Assembly: GCA_965249685.1 (NCBI GenBank)
Contig: CBDFMN010000003.1
Coordinates: 1,736,001 to 1,800,000 of the forward strand
Reading direction: 5' to 3'
DNA: 64,000 nucleotides
Origin: RH-AL1 sp965249685
GTDB lineage: Bacteria; Pseudomonadota; Alphaproteobacteria; Rhizobiales; Beijerinckiaceae
A program made the position numbers and the translations under genes. Positions 54,510-62,293 of this stretch are shown one piece after another. Position 1 is the stretch's first letter, and each line of letters opens with the position of its first letter. Under the pieces are notes generated by a model. It was given only the letters and a program-made list of their open reading frames with translations, did no database searches and had not been told where the DNA came from.

Positions 54510-54961
54510 GTTGCGTCTCCCTTGCTGGCGGGCCACGCGCCGACCTGGTTCAGCCAGCCGAACCAGTCCTCCAGATGCCAGGTGTGGGTGAGCTTGCCGG
54601 CTGCGATACGGTGGAACTCGTGGAGGGTGATCGTGAACGCGCGGCCGGTCGGCGCGACACCGAACCATTCACCGGTATGCGTGCCGGTCATCGCGGCGCG
54701 AACGCCGACCCGGTCGCCATCGATCATCACGTCCTGGATGGTGATCGCGAGGTCCGGGATCGCCGCCTTGAAGCCGCGGATCATCGGCTTGATCCCCTCG
54801 GGACCGGCACCCTGACCGGGCAGGAGCGGAATGTCCCGCCAGTCGGGCGTGACGACCTGATCGAGCAGGTCGGGCTCGCCCGCGAAGGCCCGGTAGAAGG
54901 TATCCAGCGTCGCGCGAACCTCGTGCGAGGTGCTGCTGCCGGTCGTTCGATCGTCGGTCAC
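54506..54961 (-). CDS. SnoaL-like ester cyclase family protein
   Basis: A 151-residue NTF2-fold protein. LDTFYRAFAGEPDLLDQVVTPDWRDIPLLPGQGAGPEGIKPMIRGFKAAIPDLAITIQDVMIDGDRVGVRAAMTGTHTGEWFGVAPTGR matches the SnoaL polyketide-cyclase-like pattern, with HEFHRIAAGKLTHTWHLEDWFGWL at the end. The start is GTG 54961 with AAGGAGA 6 nt upstream. It is first in an operon with an MDR reductase and a now-broken SDR. The substrate is unknown. Confidence 0.8.
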   Translation of the reverse strand: MTDDRTTGSSTSHEVRATLDTFYRAFAGEPDLLDQVVTPDWRDIPLLPGQGAGPEGIKPMIRGFKAAIPDLAITIQDVMIDGDRVGVRAAMTGTHTGEWFGVAPTGRAFTITLHEFHRIAAGKLTHTWHLEDWFGWLNQVGAWPASKGDAT

Positions 54962-55049
54962 GAAGGATCTCCTTGATGCTTGACGCGGAAAATAGCGCGC
55001 AGAGTGTCGGTGTTGAAATCGATAGATCACATGTGCCAACATCCATGCG

Positions 55050-55300
55050 ATGGATTTAGACGCCGTCGATTCCGACCTGCTGGTCGCTTTGACGCGTTGA
55101 TGGCGCAGCGCAGCGTCACCCATGCCGGCGCCCGGATCGGCCGCACCAAATCGGCGATGGGCACGGCGCTGGCGCGGCTGCGAGCTCTGCTGGACGACGA
55201 CTTGTTCGTGCGCGGCCCTACGGGGCTTTGGTCGACGCCGCGAGCGGTCGACCCTGCCGAGCCGCGGAGCCGCGCACTCGCCGAAACCCAACGATGTTGA
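55050..55300 (+). pseudogene. LysR-type regulator relic (frameshift, no effector domain)
   Basis: ATG 55050 opens MDLDAVDSDLLVALT and then meets TGA at 55098. After a one-base shift the frame continues DALMAQRSVTHAGARIGRTKSAMGTALARLRALLDDDLFVRGPTGLW, a clear LysR HTH region. It ends in a stop at 55300, with no effector-binding domain after it. It lies divergent to the SnoaL/MDR/SDR operon 88 nt away, the usual LysR arrangement, so loss of this gene may leave that operon without its regulator. Confidence 0.75.
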
Positions 55301-55704
55301 GCGGCTCGTCACGCGCCGGGCACGACCACCTGTTCCCGGCAGGCGGCCGCTCCCCCTCAGAGCGAATAGCCGTTCCGGCTCTGCTGCCGCTATGAAGAGG
55401 GCGACGGAAGCATATCGGCTGCTGCATCATCAGCATGGTATCAGCGCTGGTCCAATGCTCCGCGATTATGGTCTCGTCGATCAGCGGCCCGACTTCGACA
55501 GAGAAGCGGACCATCGGCAACATCGCCTGGGCGGTTGCGATCCAGCCATGCGAGGCTTCGCGACTCACCAGCGGTTCCTCGGTGATCAAGACTACCAGTA
55601 CGGCGTGAACGACGATCTTGTCGGTGACCAAGGTATCCAGCTGGCGCAGGTCTCCGTGCCACAGCGCCAGTTAGCGCTGCACGATCCCGGTCCGACCCGG
55701 CCTG
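55301..55704. other. Region with no intact gene after the LysR relic
   Basis: About 400 nt. A minus-strand frame (55631-55218) reads like protein in part (LVVLITEEPLVSREASHGWIATAQAMLPM) but ends in antisense of the LysR relic and has no known domain. It may be a remnant of a lost gene. Nothing else is supported. Confidence 0.4.
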
Positions 55705-56637
55705 TCAGCGGCTCCCGGCAAAGGCGTGGATAGTCGCCGGTATGCCGACCTCGAACGGCGTAGTGGCAAAGCCGAAGCGGCGCGTAAACTTGCCGCCGTC
55801 AACGACATAGGCGCGGTCCCAGGTGAAGCCGACATCGACCACCTCCCGGCCGAAGCGATAGAACAGCCCGATCAGCGGCAGCAGCGCGAATGGCACCGCC
55901 CACACCCGCAGCCGCTTGCCCAGCGTTGCCGCGCCTATCGCCAGCAAGGCGCGCGGATTGCGTGTCGGCGCGCACGGCATGTTCCACACCTGACCGAAGT
56001 CCTCGTCAGGCGCATCGAGCAGCATCCCCGCCGCGCGCGCGATATCGGGCACATAGGCGAAATCATGCGGAATATCGGGCGGCACCAGCAACTGCGCCGG
56101 ATTACCTTTCGTTATCTCGCCGAACGCGCTCGCACCCAAATGCGATATTGGGACACCCGGCCCGTAGAAGTCGGGGCAGCGCAGCGCCGCTACCCGCACG
56201 CGGTCGCGCGCCGCTTGCCAGATGTGCGTGATCTCGGTCCGGATCGCAGGCTTTTCGCCCGCCGTGGTGAGCGCCATATCCTCGTTAAGCGGACCGGTCT
56301 GCGGCCCGAGTTGATAAAGACCGTCGATGAAGGCGAGACGCGAACCCGCCTCGGCACATTCCTCGATCATATTGGTCATTGTCCGAGGCCAGACGGCGGG
56401 CCACACGCGAGCGTCATAGGCGAATTCCACCGCGAGCACGGCTTGCGATGCGTCCTGAAGTGCTCGCCGCACGTCAGCGGCATCGAGTACGTCGCACGGC
56501 ATGTATTCGACGCCAGTCGGCAGAGCCTTCGGTCGGCTGCGTTGAGCGACCCGAACTCGGTTGCCACGTAAAGCGAGCGCGTCGACAATCGCGCGCCCCA
56601 CCGCCCCGTATCCATATACCGTGGTAAGTCCCGTCAT
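55705..56637 (-). CDS. NAD-dependent epimerase/dehydratase family protein
   Basis: A 310-residue extended SDR with an unusual but recognisable cofactor motif near the start (TVYGYGAVGRAIVDALALRG, GxxGxxG type). ALRCPDFYGPGVPISHLG and FAYVPDIARAAGMLL are typical of the NAD-dependent epimerase/NmrA-like group. The family YxxxK is not obvious, so catalysis is uncertain. GGAG lies 7 nt before ATG 56637. It is divergent from the second broken LysR gene. Confidence 0.78.
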   Translation of the reverse strand: MTGLTTVYGYGAVGRAIVDALALRGNRVRVAQRSRPKALPTGVEYMPCDVLDAADVRRALQDASQAVLAVEFAYDARVWPAVWPRTMTNMIEECAEAGSRLAFIDGLYQLGPQTGPLNEDMALTTAGEKPAIRTEITHIWQAARDRVRVAALRCPDFYGPGVPISHLGASAFGEITKGNPAQLLVPPDIPHDFAYVPDIARAAGMLLDAPDEDFGQVWNMPCAPTRNPRALLAIGAATLGKRLRVWAVPFALLPLIGLFYRFGREVVDVGFTWDRAYVVDGGKFTRRFGFATTPFEVGIPATIHAFAGSR

Positions 56638-56749
56638 AGCCTGTCTCCGTACCGACAAAACCAGTTAGACGGTGACATGATCCTCGGTAATTGCCGAAAA
56701 ACATAGGCATGCTATACGGAAATCGACGAGCCATGATCCGGACTGGGCG

Positions 56750-57600
56750 ATGTACCGCACGTTGCTCGCCGTCCTCGACGGCGGCTCGCTGTCAGCCGCA
56801 GCGCGCGCCCTCGGGCTGACCCAGCCGACCGTCGCGCGCCATATCGAGGCGCTGGAAGTGACGTTGGGCACCGGCTTGTTCGTAAGGTCGCAGCGCGGAC
56901 TGGCGCCGACCGATCTCGCCCAGGCCCTCCGCCCGTACGTGCAATCCATGTCGACCACCGCCGCCGCGCTGCTGCGCACCGCCAGCGGCATCCTCGGCAC
57001 CGTTGCGGGGACGGTGCGGATCAGCGCCAGCGAGGTGGTCGGCGTCGAGCACCTGCCACCGTTCCTCACACGGCTGCGGCGCAAACATCCTGCGTTGGTG
57101 ATCGAGCTGGCGCTGTCCGACTGGGTCGATGATCTCCTCGCAAGCGAGTCCGACATTGCGGTACGGATGACCGAGCCTATGCAGACCGCCTTGCGCGCCG
57201 CCTGCCGCCGGTCGAGCTCGGCTTCCACGCCCATCGCGATTACCTGGCCAGGCGCGGAACGCCAATCACTATCGCGGACCTACACGACCACGATCTGATA
57301 GGCTATGACGCAGAGACACCCGTGCTGCGCGCCATGACGGCGCGGCTGCCGGGGCTCGACCGGCGAAGCTTCGCTCTCCGGGCAGACAGCAACTTGGCCC
57401 AGCTTGCCGCGGTTCGAGCGGGGTTCGGCATCGGTCTATGCCAGGTCGCGATCGCCCGCCGCGACCCGGCGCTGGTGCGCATTCTAGCCGACATCGTGCT
57501 GCTATTGCCGCTCTGGATCGTCATGCACGAGGATCTGAAGACCAGCGCTCGTCACCGCGCAGTGTTTGACGCTCTGGCCAACGGATTTGTCGCGGCGTGA
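56750..57600 (+). pseudogene. LysR-type regulator with a frameshift
   Basis: The first frame gives the HTH and half the effector domain (YRTLLAVLDGGSLSAAARALGLTQPTVARHIEALE ... SDIAVRMTEPMQTAL). Near 57195-57205 a one-base shift is needed to continue RRLPPVELGFHAHRDYLARRGTPITIADLHDHDLIGYD and then the C-terminal part ending FDALANGFVAA at 57600. The natural start may lie a few codons before 56750 but is also out of frame. It is divergent from the epimerase-like gene 112 nt away. Confidence 0.8.
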
Positions 57601-57727
57601 TCGGCAGCCCGATACTCATAGACCCTCACGGTATCTTTGTGCCCTCCATGTCGCGACCCCTGTCTGCCCTTACCGCCAGCGCTGCGAACTCCGTTAGGAA
57701 AATTCCCCCGCAGGCCAATTTACCCGC

Positions 57728-58684
57728 TCATGGAATCAGCACGATCTTGCCTGCCGCCGCCGACCGCTCGAGCATGTCCTGGGCCCGGCACGCCTCGCCG
57801 AGCGGCAGCACGGCATGGATGGCGGGATCGATCTTTCCTTCGGCGAGCCACCCAAACACCATGTCAAGATCCTTTCGAAACTGGTCGGGATGCTGCCTAG
57901 CCTGACTGGTCACCCAGAGCCGCACGTGGCGAGATCCAGGATGCAGCTTTAGCCATAGGAAACGAGCGAGGGTGCCGACCATCTTGAGGCGCGGATCGCC
58001 CGTGCCCTGCACGGTCGCGGCGGCGCCCAGCATGACGAGCGTGCCATGCGTCGCGAGCAAGCCGTACGACCGCGGGAGGCTGTCGCCGCCGACCGGATCG
58101 AATACCGCGTCGAAGCCGCCCGGCTGGGCGGCCCGGGCGGCGGCGATCCAGTCCGGATCCTGGCGGTCGAACGCGATCGCTCCGCCGCGCCGGGCCTCCG
58201 CCAGCCGGGCACCGCTCGCCGTGCCGTAGAGCCGGATGCCGAGCTGGGCCGCGACCTGCTGCACGGCGCTGCCCAGCCCGCCGGCAAGGCCGTAGATGAA
58301 GGCCGTCTGCCCTGCCTTGAGCGCCACCGCGCGGGTCAGGAGCTGGAGTGCGGTCGAATAGTTGAGGACCACGGCAACCGCCTTCTCGGGCGCGATGCCG
58401 GGCGGGACTGCGACAAGCATGGCTTCGGACAGACAGACGAGCTGCTGCTGAGCACCGGTGCCGGATAGGGCCGCGACGCGGTCGCCGACCCGCACCCGCG
58501 AGGTCTCCGGCCCGAGCGCCTCGACCGTACCAACGAGATCATAGCCCGGAGTCACCGGGAAACGCCCTCCTGCCGCGAGCACGCGGACCAGCGCTTCGCC
58601 CTCGCCGGGAAGGGGGTCGGGAGCATCGGCCAGCGTGATCTGATCGAGGCCGCCCGGGCGTCGGATGATGACCTTCTGGTTCAA
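57728..58684 (-). CDS. Quinone oxidoreductase (MDR family) lacking an N-terminal segment
   Basis: A 318-residue reductase. KVIIRRPGGLDQITLADAPDPLPGEGEALVRVLAAG begins normally, but RFPVTPGYDLVGTVEALG follows at once. Family members have about 20-25 residues between AAG and this point (the substrate and active-site strand with the conserved ADxxxRxG-like region). The cofactor domain is complete (AFIYGLAGGLGSAVQQVAAQLG, FDAVFDPVGGDSLPRS). The protein may be inactive. It is divergent from the TetR gene, which probably controlled it. Confidence 0.75.
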   Translation of the reverse strand: MNQKVIIRRPGGLDQITLADAPDPLPGEGEALVRVLAAGGRFPVTPGYDLVGTVEALGPETSRVRVGDRVAALSGTGAQQQLVCLSEAMLVAVPPGIAPEKAVAVVLNYSTALQLLTRAVALKAGQTAFIYGLAGGLGSAVQQVAAQLGIRLYGTASGARLAEARRGGAIAFDRQDPDWIAAARAAQPGGFDAVFDPVGGDSLPRSYGLLATHGTLVMLGAAATVQGTGDPRLKMVGTLARFLWLKLHPGSRHVRLWVTSQARQHPDQFRKDLDMVFGWLAEGKIDPAIHAVLPLGEACRAQDMLERSAAAGKIVLIP

Positions 58685-58770
58685 GACGGCTCCGACAGGC
58701 TAGAGAATTATTTTTAAGGTCACTATATAATGGTAATATGCCCGTCAACGTCGTCCGGTAACCGCTCAGT
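58685..58770. promoter_or_regulatory. AT-rich divergent promoter between MDR and TetR genes
   Basis: An 86-nt gap with a short AT-rich core (58707-58740), including TATAAT at 58727-58732, a good -10 candidate for the plus-strand TetR gene. A TetR operator is expected here, but I cannot define a clear palindrome. Confidence 0.45.
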
Positions 58771-59379
58771 ATGGATCAGGAGGTCAAGCGCAGGGGTCGG
58801 CCACCGACCTTTGACCGGGATCAGGCGCTGGAGGTGGCGACGGAGTTGTTCTGGCGACACGGCTACGAGGGCACGTCTATTGCCTTGCTGACTGAGCGCA
58901 TGGGCATTACGCCGCCGACGCTCTATGCCGCGTTCGGCTCCAAGGCTTGCCTTTATCGCCATGTCTTTGCGCGCCTCCGGGAACTCGGGAGGCGTGGGGA
59001 AGGCACGTCGTCCCCACGCCCGGGATCGCTGTTTCGCATACTCGAAGTTCATCTGCGGGACGCAGCGGTCCGGTTCACGGACCCCGCGAGGCCCAGGGGG
59101 TGCATGGTGGCGGTCGGCGGGCTGCAGTGCGGCGCCGACAACGATCATGCGCGCGAAACCGCTTCCGCGGAGCGGATCACCGACTTGGTCGATTTCGTTG
59201 CACGGATCGAGGATGCCAAGCGGATGGGCGATGTGGCCGCAGCGACCGACCCGGCGGCCCTCGCCCGGTTCTACGCGGCGGTGCATCAGGGAATGGCCGT
59301 GCAGGCGATCGACGGCGCGAGCGCAGCCGAACTTAACACGATCGTGGACGTCGCACTTGCGGCTTGGCCGAAAGTATGA
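58771..59379 (+). CDS. TetR/AcrR-family transcriptional regulator
   Basis: A 202-residue regulator. The HTH lies at about 12-58 (RGRPPTFDRDQALEVATELFWRHGYEGTSIALLTERMGITPPTLYAAFGSKACLYRHVF). The ligand domain has FTDPARPRGCMVAVGGLQCG and ALARFYAAVHQGMAVQAIDGASAAEL, typical of the subgroup next to oxidoreductase genes. ATG 58771 is used. It looks intact, unlike most of its neighbours. Confidence 0.85.
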   Translation: MDQEVKRRGRPPTFDRDQALEVATELFWRHGYEGTSIALLTERMGITPPTLYAAFGSKACLYRHVFARLRELGRRGEGTSSPRPGSLFRILEVHLRDAAVRFTDPARPRGCMVAVGGLQCGADNDHARETASAERITDLVDFVARIEDAKRMGDVAAATDPAALARFYAAVHQGMAVQAIDGASAAELNTIVDVALAAWPKV

Positions 59380-59729
59380 GCGATTAAACTACGCGATGCG
59401 GATGAGTGCCGACACGCCGTTCCATAGACGATCGGCCGCTCGAGTGACGGCGTCACGACTGCTTTTGATTAAATCACGAATCTTTTGAGCCGATGCGACC
59501 GCACGCGCGTTGGCGAGCCAACACCACGTGTCTTGATGCCGTAAGTCGAAAGTAGCCGACGATTACAAGCGCCAGCCTAGCGGCGCGTTGATTCCCATCA
59601 TTGATGAAGCGGGCAATGCGGCGATGATCCTGCGTTCGTTCGGATGCGGCGCTTAACGGCGTTTCTGTCCCAGATGAGCCTGCCACGGTCGATCTGACTG
59701 TGATCGACGCTCACCGTCAGGAGGAAAAC
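59380..59729. other. Intergenic region, no gene seen
   Basis: About 350 nt between the TetR gene and a truncated SnoaL-like gene. No domain, hairpin with T-tract or tRNA was recognised. Confidence 0.5.
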
Positions 59730-59999
59730 ATGTCCGCCATATTCACTCCACAGGGATTGACCGACCACGAGGCGGCGATCGATGCCGTGCTGCGCTTCGT
59801 CATCGGCCTTGACGACGCCGACGCGGATTTCGTGCGCTCGGCCTTCACGCCGGACGCGGTAGTCGATCTGCGCCCGGCCAGCGTCATCGGCGTCGACCTG
59901 CCCGAACTGCGCGGCCGCGACACGATCGCGGTGGGATTGTTGAAGTCGGTCGGCCCACTCGACACGAGACACGCGACCATGTGGACAATCTCGTGGTGA
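59730..59999 (+). pseudogene. Truncated SnoaL-like / NTF2-fold gene
   Basis: AGGAGG lies just before ATG 59730. The 89-codon frame encodes the first half of an NTF2-fold protein (GLTDHEAAIDAVLRFVIGLDDADADFVRSAFTPDAVVDLRPASVIG, ELRGRDTIAVGLLKSVGPLDTRHATM) and then stops. Relatives are about 130-150 residues and continue with a beta-sheet half that is absent here in all frames I checked. It is probably a deletion remnant. Confidence 0.65.
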
Positions 60000-60073
60000 T
60001 TTGAGCAGGCGTTCGAGCCCGCATGTCGGCCGTCTGGCTCAGGCAGCAGCCGGCGCAAGCAATGGTGGGGCGT

Positions 60074-60390
60074 ATGATGTTGATGGTCACGATGATGTAC
60101 CCGGTCGGCGGCGACGGCGATTTCGATTCGACTGTTACACGCATCGCCACATGCCACTGGTAAGCAGCCGGTGGAATCCGTTAGGAATGCAGAGCGATCA
60201 GGTTCTGCGCGGCTTGGCAGGTCCCGACGGCGCACCGCCGCCCGTCTACGTGCTCATGACGATGATGACCTTCGCCTCAATGCACAGCTTCAACACGGCG
60301 GTCGCGCGGCACGGTGACGAACTGTAGGGCGACGTCCCAAATTTTACGTCGCTCACGCCAGTGAGGATGTTCGGCGAACCAGCCGCTTAA
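60074..60390 (+). pseudogene. EthD-family gene with frameshift and premature stop
   Basis: ATG 60074 begins MVTMMYPVGGDGDFD. A one-base shift near 60125 is needed to continue FDCYTHRHMPLVSSRWNPLGMQSDQVLRGLAGPDGAPPPVYVLMTMMTFASMHSFNTAVARHGDEL. An in-frame TAG (60325-60327) then precedes GDVPNFTSLTPV, which is the normal EthD C-terminus. EthD proteins are about 100-residue alpha-beta-barrel dimers, often beside oxidoreductases. It carries two independent lesions, so decay is likely rather than a sequencing slip. Confidence 0.78.
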
Positions 60391-60757
60391 GCCGACGCCC
60401 TGAGGTGGCTGCATCCAACGAGCTCCTTGGCCCATGACGTTGACCTCCGCGGCGACCCGCACGAAGGTTGCATGTCGCCGAAAGCCTGCCATGCGGCGCG
60501 GGCGACCGGCTCGCCCAGCAACCGCTTCTCAGCCGTCGAAATGCGGCCGGTCTTCTGCCTCGCGCCAACATCATGCGCGAGTTTCCACTGCGCCGCCTCG
60601 CGTCGACAACACCGCATGAAGTACTACCGGTCTGGCGCAGCCTTCTCCGGTTCAACGGAGCATCGCCAGCCGCTGCCTGGACCGCCTTCCCTGCCGCGAT
60701 ATCGAGACATCCCGGCAGACGACCGCCTCTCGATTTCTGATTTGGGATCTGGGAACT
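60391..60757. other. Intergenic region before the tRNA gene
   Basis: About 365 nt. A minus-strand frame (60617-60387) contains RQKTGRISTAEKRLLGEPVARAAWQAFGDMQ, which may be the tail of a lost gene, but no family is recognised. Nothing else is supported. Confidence 0.4.
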
Positions 60758-60832
60758 TGGCTGGGGCGGGAGGATTCGAACCTCCGTATGGCGGAATCAA
60801 AATCCGCTGCCTTACCGCTTGGCGACGCCCCA
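60758..60832 (-). tRNA. tRNA-Gln (anticodon TTG)
   Basis: A 75-nt gene including encoded CCA (60758-60760). The 7-bp acceptor stem is TGGGGCG with CGCCCCA. The anticodon stem GCGGA/TCCGC encloses TTTTGAT, giving anticodon UUG (Gln), and the T-arm is GGTTCGAATCC. The U-A first pair of the acceptor is typical of tRNA-Gln. Confidence 0.96.
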
Positions 60833-61191
60833 TCGGTCCAGCCCGCTCTGCGCCTGGAGAGGTAAAGCATAGAGGGGGGGCGGGCGGACTGCAACTGGCC
60901 GCGCGCGCCGCTACAGCCGATGTTCGACCCGTACGTCGAGTAGCGGTGTCGCCATGGGCTTGATTCAGGAAAGCTTTGCGACGGCGAGGCTTGTCAGGCC
61001 CCACAAAGCGCCGCTTGATCTCTCGGCGGCTCCGGCTGATCCGCCGCAAGGCTGCAAAATCGCCTATCGTCTTTCTGAGTTGCTGCCTGTGCAAGCGGTG
61101 ACCCTGGCCGCTCGGTACCGGCCGCGACTGTGGCAATGGCACCCCCGCCGTGCCGCTTGCATCGGAGCGGCGCGGACGCCATTCTGATTCT
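60833..61191. other. Region between tRNA-Gln and hrcA
   Basis: About 360 nt holding the promoters of the divergent tRNA gene and hrcA. I looked for a CIRCE inverted repeat (HrcA operator) and did not find one. No gene is supported. Confidence 0.5.
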
Positions 61192-62289
61192 ATGACCAGC
61201 CCCTTGGAGCAGGCCGCGCAGGATTCTCTGCGCGACGCCAGCGCGCTGAAGAACCTCAACCAGCGCGCGCTCGACATTTTCAAACGCATCGTCGAATCCT
61301 ACCTGGCGACGGGGGAGCCAGTCGGCTCTCGCAACCTGTCGCTGCTGCTGCCGACGCCGCTTTCGCCGGCATCCGTCCGCAACACGATGCAGTCGTTGGA
61401 GGACCTCGGGCTCATCTTCGCGCCGCATACGAGCGCAGGGCGCCTGCCGACGGAGCTGGGGCTGCGCTTCTTCGTTGACGCCCTGCTCGAGATTGGTGAC
61501 ATCGCGACGGAGGAGCGCGCGCAGATCGAACGGCAGATCGGCACCTCAGGCAATCGCAACCTCGAGGCGATTCTCACCGACGCGACCGCCATGCTGTCGG
61601 GGCTCTCGCTCGGCGCGGGAGTCGTCGTCACCCACAAGGACAACGGCCGGCTGAAGCAGATCGAGTTCGTCCGGTTGGAGCCGGAGCGGGCGCTCGCCAT
61701 CCTCGTGGCGGAGGACGGTTCGGTCGAGAACCGCGTCCTGCCGATCCCGCGCGAGTTGCCACCGTCGGCGCTGGTCGAGGCCGGCAACTACCTCAATGCG
61801 CGAATCCGCGGCCGCACCTTGGCGGAGGTGCGCCACGAGGTCGAGAGTTCGCGCCGCGCGGCCGAGGCCGAGCTCGATCAGATCACGGCGCGTCTCGTCG
61901 ATGCCGGCCTGGCGAGCTGGGCCGACGGGCTTGGGCCGACCCAGCAGCTCATCGTGCGCGGCCAGGCGAATCTGCTCAACAACCTGACCGCGCTCGAAGA
62001 CCTCGAGCGCATCCGCCTCCTCTTTGCCGACCTGGAGACGAAGAAGGACGTGATGGACCTGCTCAACCGCGCGGAAGGCGGCGAAGGCGTGCGTATCTTC
62101 ATCGGATCGGAGAACAAGCTGTTCTCGCTGTCTGGATCGTCGATGATCGCGGCGCCGTTCCGCGACGGGTCGCAGCGCATCATTGGCGTGCTGGGCGTGA
62201 TCGGTCCTACGCGGCTGAACTACGGACGCATCGTACCGATGGTGGACTACACCTCCAAGCTCATCGCCCGGCTCGCGCCGCGAGGCTGA
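61192..62289 (+). CDS. hrcA: Heat-inducible transcription repressor HrcA
   Basis: A 365-residue repressor of chaperone genes that binds CIRCE elements and is tuned by GroE. The winged-helix N-terminus is clear (LNQRALDIFKRIVESYLATGEPVGSRNLSLLLPTPLSPASVRNTMQSLEDLGLIFAPHTSAGRLPTELGLRFFVD). The GAF-like middle (GVVVTHKDNGRLKQIEFVRLEPERALAILVAEDG) and the C-terminal GPTRLNYGRIVPMVDYTSKLI complete it. ATG 61192 is the family start. Unlike the usual order, no grpE follows; the next gene is mutS on the other strand. Confidence 0.95.
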   Translation: MTSPLEQAAQDSLRDASALKNLNQRALDIFKRIVESYLATGEPVGSRNLSLLLPTPLSPASVRNTMQSLEDLGLIFAPHTSAGRLPTELGLRFFVDALLEIGDIATEERAQIERQIGTSGNRNLEAILTDATAMLSGLSLGAGVVVTHKDNGRLKQIEFVRLEPERALAILVAEDGSVENRVLPIPRELPPSALVEAGNYLNARIRGRTLAEVRHEVESSRRAAEAELDQITARLVDAGLASWADGLGPTQQLIVRGQANLLNNLTALEDLERIRLLFADLETKKDVMDLLNRAEGGEGVRIFIGSENKLFSLSGSSMIAAPFRDGSQRIIGVLGVIGPTRLNYGRIVPMVDYTSKLIARLAPRG

Positions 62290-62293
62290 TGTC

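Noticed and set aside
60833..61191. CIRCE operator before hrcA
   Set aside because: I searched for the TTAGCACTC/GAGTGCTAA inverted repeat and did not find it.
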